Below are positions 62,480 to 64,000 of a stretch of DNA of 64,000 nt, one piece after another; the first letter of the stretch is position 1; each line of letters begins with the position of its first letter. The notes under the pieces are model-generated. The model saw nothing but the letters and a program-made list of their open reading frames with translations, had not been told where the DNA came from and searched no databases. This stretch comes from an uncultured Sanguibacteroides sp. (GTDB taxonomy: Bacteria; Bacteroidota; Bacteroidia; Bacteroidales; Marinifilaceae): positions 56,828-120,827 of the forward strand of contig NZ_UQRQ01000011.1 of assembly GCF_900543425.1 (NCBI RefSeq), in the 5' to 3' direction. Made by a program: the position numbers and the translations under genes.

Positions 62480-63358
62480 ATGAAAAAATTTTCGGGTGTA
62501 GGTGTTGCTTTGGTTACCCCTTTTACGGATAACGGACAAATAGATGAAATCTCATTACGCGGATTAGTCGATTACGTCATAGAAAATGGTGTAGATTATT
62601 TAGTTGCCTTAGGAACGACGTCCGAGGCGGCAACTTTATCGGCTAACGAAAAGGAACGAGTGGTAAAAATTATCGTCGAACAAAATGGAGGACGGTTACC
62701 GTTAGTTTTGGGTGTCGGTGGAAATAATACACAACAAGTATTACAGGATCTGAACACGCTATCTTACATCCCTCTGGCCGATGCTATTTTAAGCGTAACT
62801 CCCTATTATAACAAACCCTCTCAAGAAGGTCTGTACCGTCATTTCAAAATGATAGCCGAAAACTCGGCTATACCCGTGATTCTGTATAATGTACCCGGAC
62901 GAACCTCTGTCAATATGACGGCTCAAACAACTCTACGATTGGCTCACGCCTTCAAAAATATCATAGGTATAAAAGAAGCCTCCGGTAATTTCGAGCAAGC
63001 GACGGCTATTTTAAAAGATAAACCGGAAAATTTTCTTTTTATCTCCGGGGACGACGGAATTGCCTTGCCTTTAATGTCTATCGGATGTTGCGGAGTCATT
63101 TCCGTTATCGCCAATGCTCTTCCCAAGGAATTTACAAGCATGGTACATTTAGCTTCTGAGATGAAATTCGAAGAAGCCCGAAAGATTCATTTCGAACTAT
63201 CAGAACCCTGTAAGGCCCTTTTTGAAGAAGGCAATCCCGCGGGAATAAAAGCAGCTTTACACATAAAAAAAGTAATCACATACAATAAGCTAAGAACCCC
63301 TTTATCCGAGGTTAGTGAAAAGCTTTACCAAAAATTAAAACTGCAAATAGCAGATTAA
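62480..63358 (+). CDS. dapA: 4-hydroxy-tetrahydrodipicolinate synthase
   Basis: This 292-residue aldolase condenses pyruvate with aspartate semialdehyde on the lysine/diaminopimelate path. GTTSEAATL is at 45-53, the catalytic tyrosine is Tyr136 in LYNVPGR, and the Schiff-base lysine is Lys165 in GIKEASG. Length is normal. Its substrate derives from the aspartokinase route, whose gene lies 12 kb to the left. Confidence 0.96.
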   Translation: MKKFSGVGVALVTPFTDNGQIDEISLRGLVDYVIENGVDYLVALGTTSEAATLSANEKERVVKIIVEQNGGRLPLVLGVGGNNTQQVLQDLNTLSYIPLADAILSVTPYYNKPSQEGLYRHFKMIAENSAIPVILYNVPGRTSVNMTAQTTLRLAHAFKNIIGIKEASGNFEQATAILKDKPENFLFISGDDGIALPLMSIGCCGVISVIANALPKEFTSMVHLASEMKFEEARKIHFELSEPCKALFEEGNPAGIKAALHIKKVITYNKLRTPLSEVSEKLYQKLKLQIAD

Positions 63359-63402
63359 AATAACTCACGGGGACGGGTATGCTATTAATTGTAAACTGTA
63401 GA

Positions 63403-63467
63403 TTGACGATTGTAGATTAAACACCGCTCGTGAGCTTAATTTACAATTTAAAATCTACAATCGTCAA
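63403..63467. repeat. Intergenic inverted repeat between dapA and the rRNA operon
   Basis: TTGACGATTGTAGATT (63403-63418) and its exact complement (63452-63467) enclose the small hairpin GCTC-GT-GAGC. The arms resemble the GATTTACGATT arms near serA. It sits at the 3' ends of two convergent units. Confidence 0.7.
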
Positions 63468-63468
63468 T

Positions 63469-63495
63469 AAAAAAAGCCACGATCTCTCGTGGCTT
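63469..63495 (-). terminator. Terminator of the rRNA operon
   Basis: On the minus strand AAGCCACGA-GAGA-TCGTGGCTT is followed by seven T. Confidence 0.92.
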
Positions 63496-63504
63496 CTCCC
63501 TAAA

Positions 63505-63613
63505 TTCGGCGTCGACCTACTCTCCCACCTGGCGGCAGTACCATCGGCGCTAACGGGCTTAACTTCTCTGTTCGGGATGGGAAGAGGTGGATCACCGTCG
63601 CTGTAGACACCTT
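63505..63613 (-). rRNA. rrf: 5S ribosomal RNA
   Basis: The minus strand reads a full 5S: helix I GGTGTC / GACGCC, the CCACCTCTTCCCATCCCGAAC region and GTTAAGCCCG, then GTAGGTCGACGCC. It lies after the 23S gene, followed by the rRNA terminator. Ends are estimated from helix I. Confidence 0.95.
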
Positions 63614-63692
63614 TTAATTACTTTTATATCATGTACCTTTTAAAGCGTTTGACAAAAGAAAGAACGTCAACGAAAATAGAAACCAACCGAGT

Positions 63693-64000
<308 letters not shown>

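Overview
This 64 kb window looks like chromosome of a low-to-mid GC Bacteroidales bacterium, plausibly in or near the Odoribacter/Butyricimonas group; the genus is inference. The evidence is a Bacteroidetes-type -7 box (TAnnTTTG) before several genes, a TamB-like protein, a GldA-GldF-GldG transporter, an Mfa/FimA-type fimbrial operon, a short Bacteroides-type SerA, PPi-type phosphofructokinase, biotin-dependent acyl-CoA carboxyltransferase subunits, and a 23S-5S rRNA end at the right edge.

Layout. 1-8.3 kb: a truncated tamB-like gene, carboxyltransferase plus biotin carrier, and a Nat-type ABC exporter pair. 8.6-16.3 kb: mostly leftward metabolic genes, namely a DUF1015-serA-serC cluster, gcvT and an arcC-arcB pair, with a rightward STAS gene. 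16.5-22.7 kb: rightward housekeeping genes (ftsB/divIC-like, ruvX, def, comEC, trkA, trkH). 22.7-29 kb: leftward yciO, a transaldolase-like gene, yeiH, an SRPBCC gene, an OmpH/Skp gene, a small exported protein, an ECF sigma factor and a glycosyltransferase. 29-30.3 kb: the PPi-type phosphofructokinase.

About 30.34-45.2 kb is an inserted, visibly more GC-rich accessory island. It carries a fossil integrase, a seven-gene leftward fimbrial operon (DUF3575, DUF3868, Mfa1-like, Mfa2/FimB-like, Mfa3/4-like, a giant DUF4906-like tip candidate, and a protein with six helix-turn-helix-like repeats), a tyrosine recombinase, and debris of an IS21 element and a prophage/conjugative-element gene. Between recombinase and operon lie an 18-bp inverted repeat and two duplicated Bacteroidetes-type promoters that currently point away from the operon. 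This is the layout expected of a phase-variable promoter switch in the OFF state and is the main discovery candidate. The two ends of the island appear to be the split halves of one bidirectional terminator hairpin between pfp and a small lipoprotein gene.

45.2-64 kb is core chromosome again: a lipoprotein gene, an XRE-type regulator with a palindromic operator, trpB2 behind a tryptophan attenuator (leader peptide with three consecutive Trp codons), prmA, an aspartokinase behind another candidate leader-peptide attenuator, floA-nfeD, folE-fabD, a PgpH-like 7TM-HD protein, a LacI-family regulator, gldA-gldF-gldG, a nucleotide-kinase/ParB-like fusion, tRNA-Arg(ACG), a small gene coupled to dapA, and the 5S and 23S rRNA genes on the minus strand.

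The core genes serve serine, glycine, tryptophan and aspartate-family metabolism, K+ uptake, envelope biogenesis and c-di-AMP turnover. The island adds a surface fimbria whose expression appears to be switched by site-specific recombination. All functional calls come from motif recognition by eye; no database search was run.
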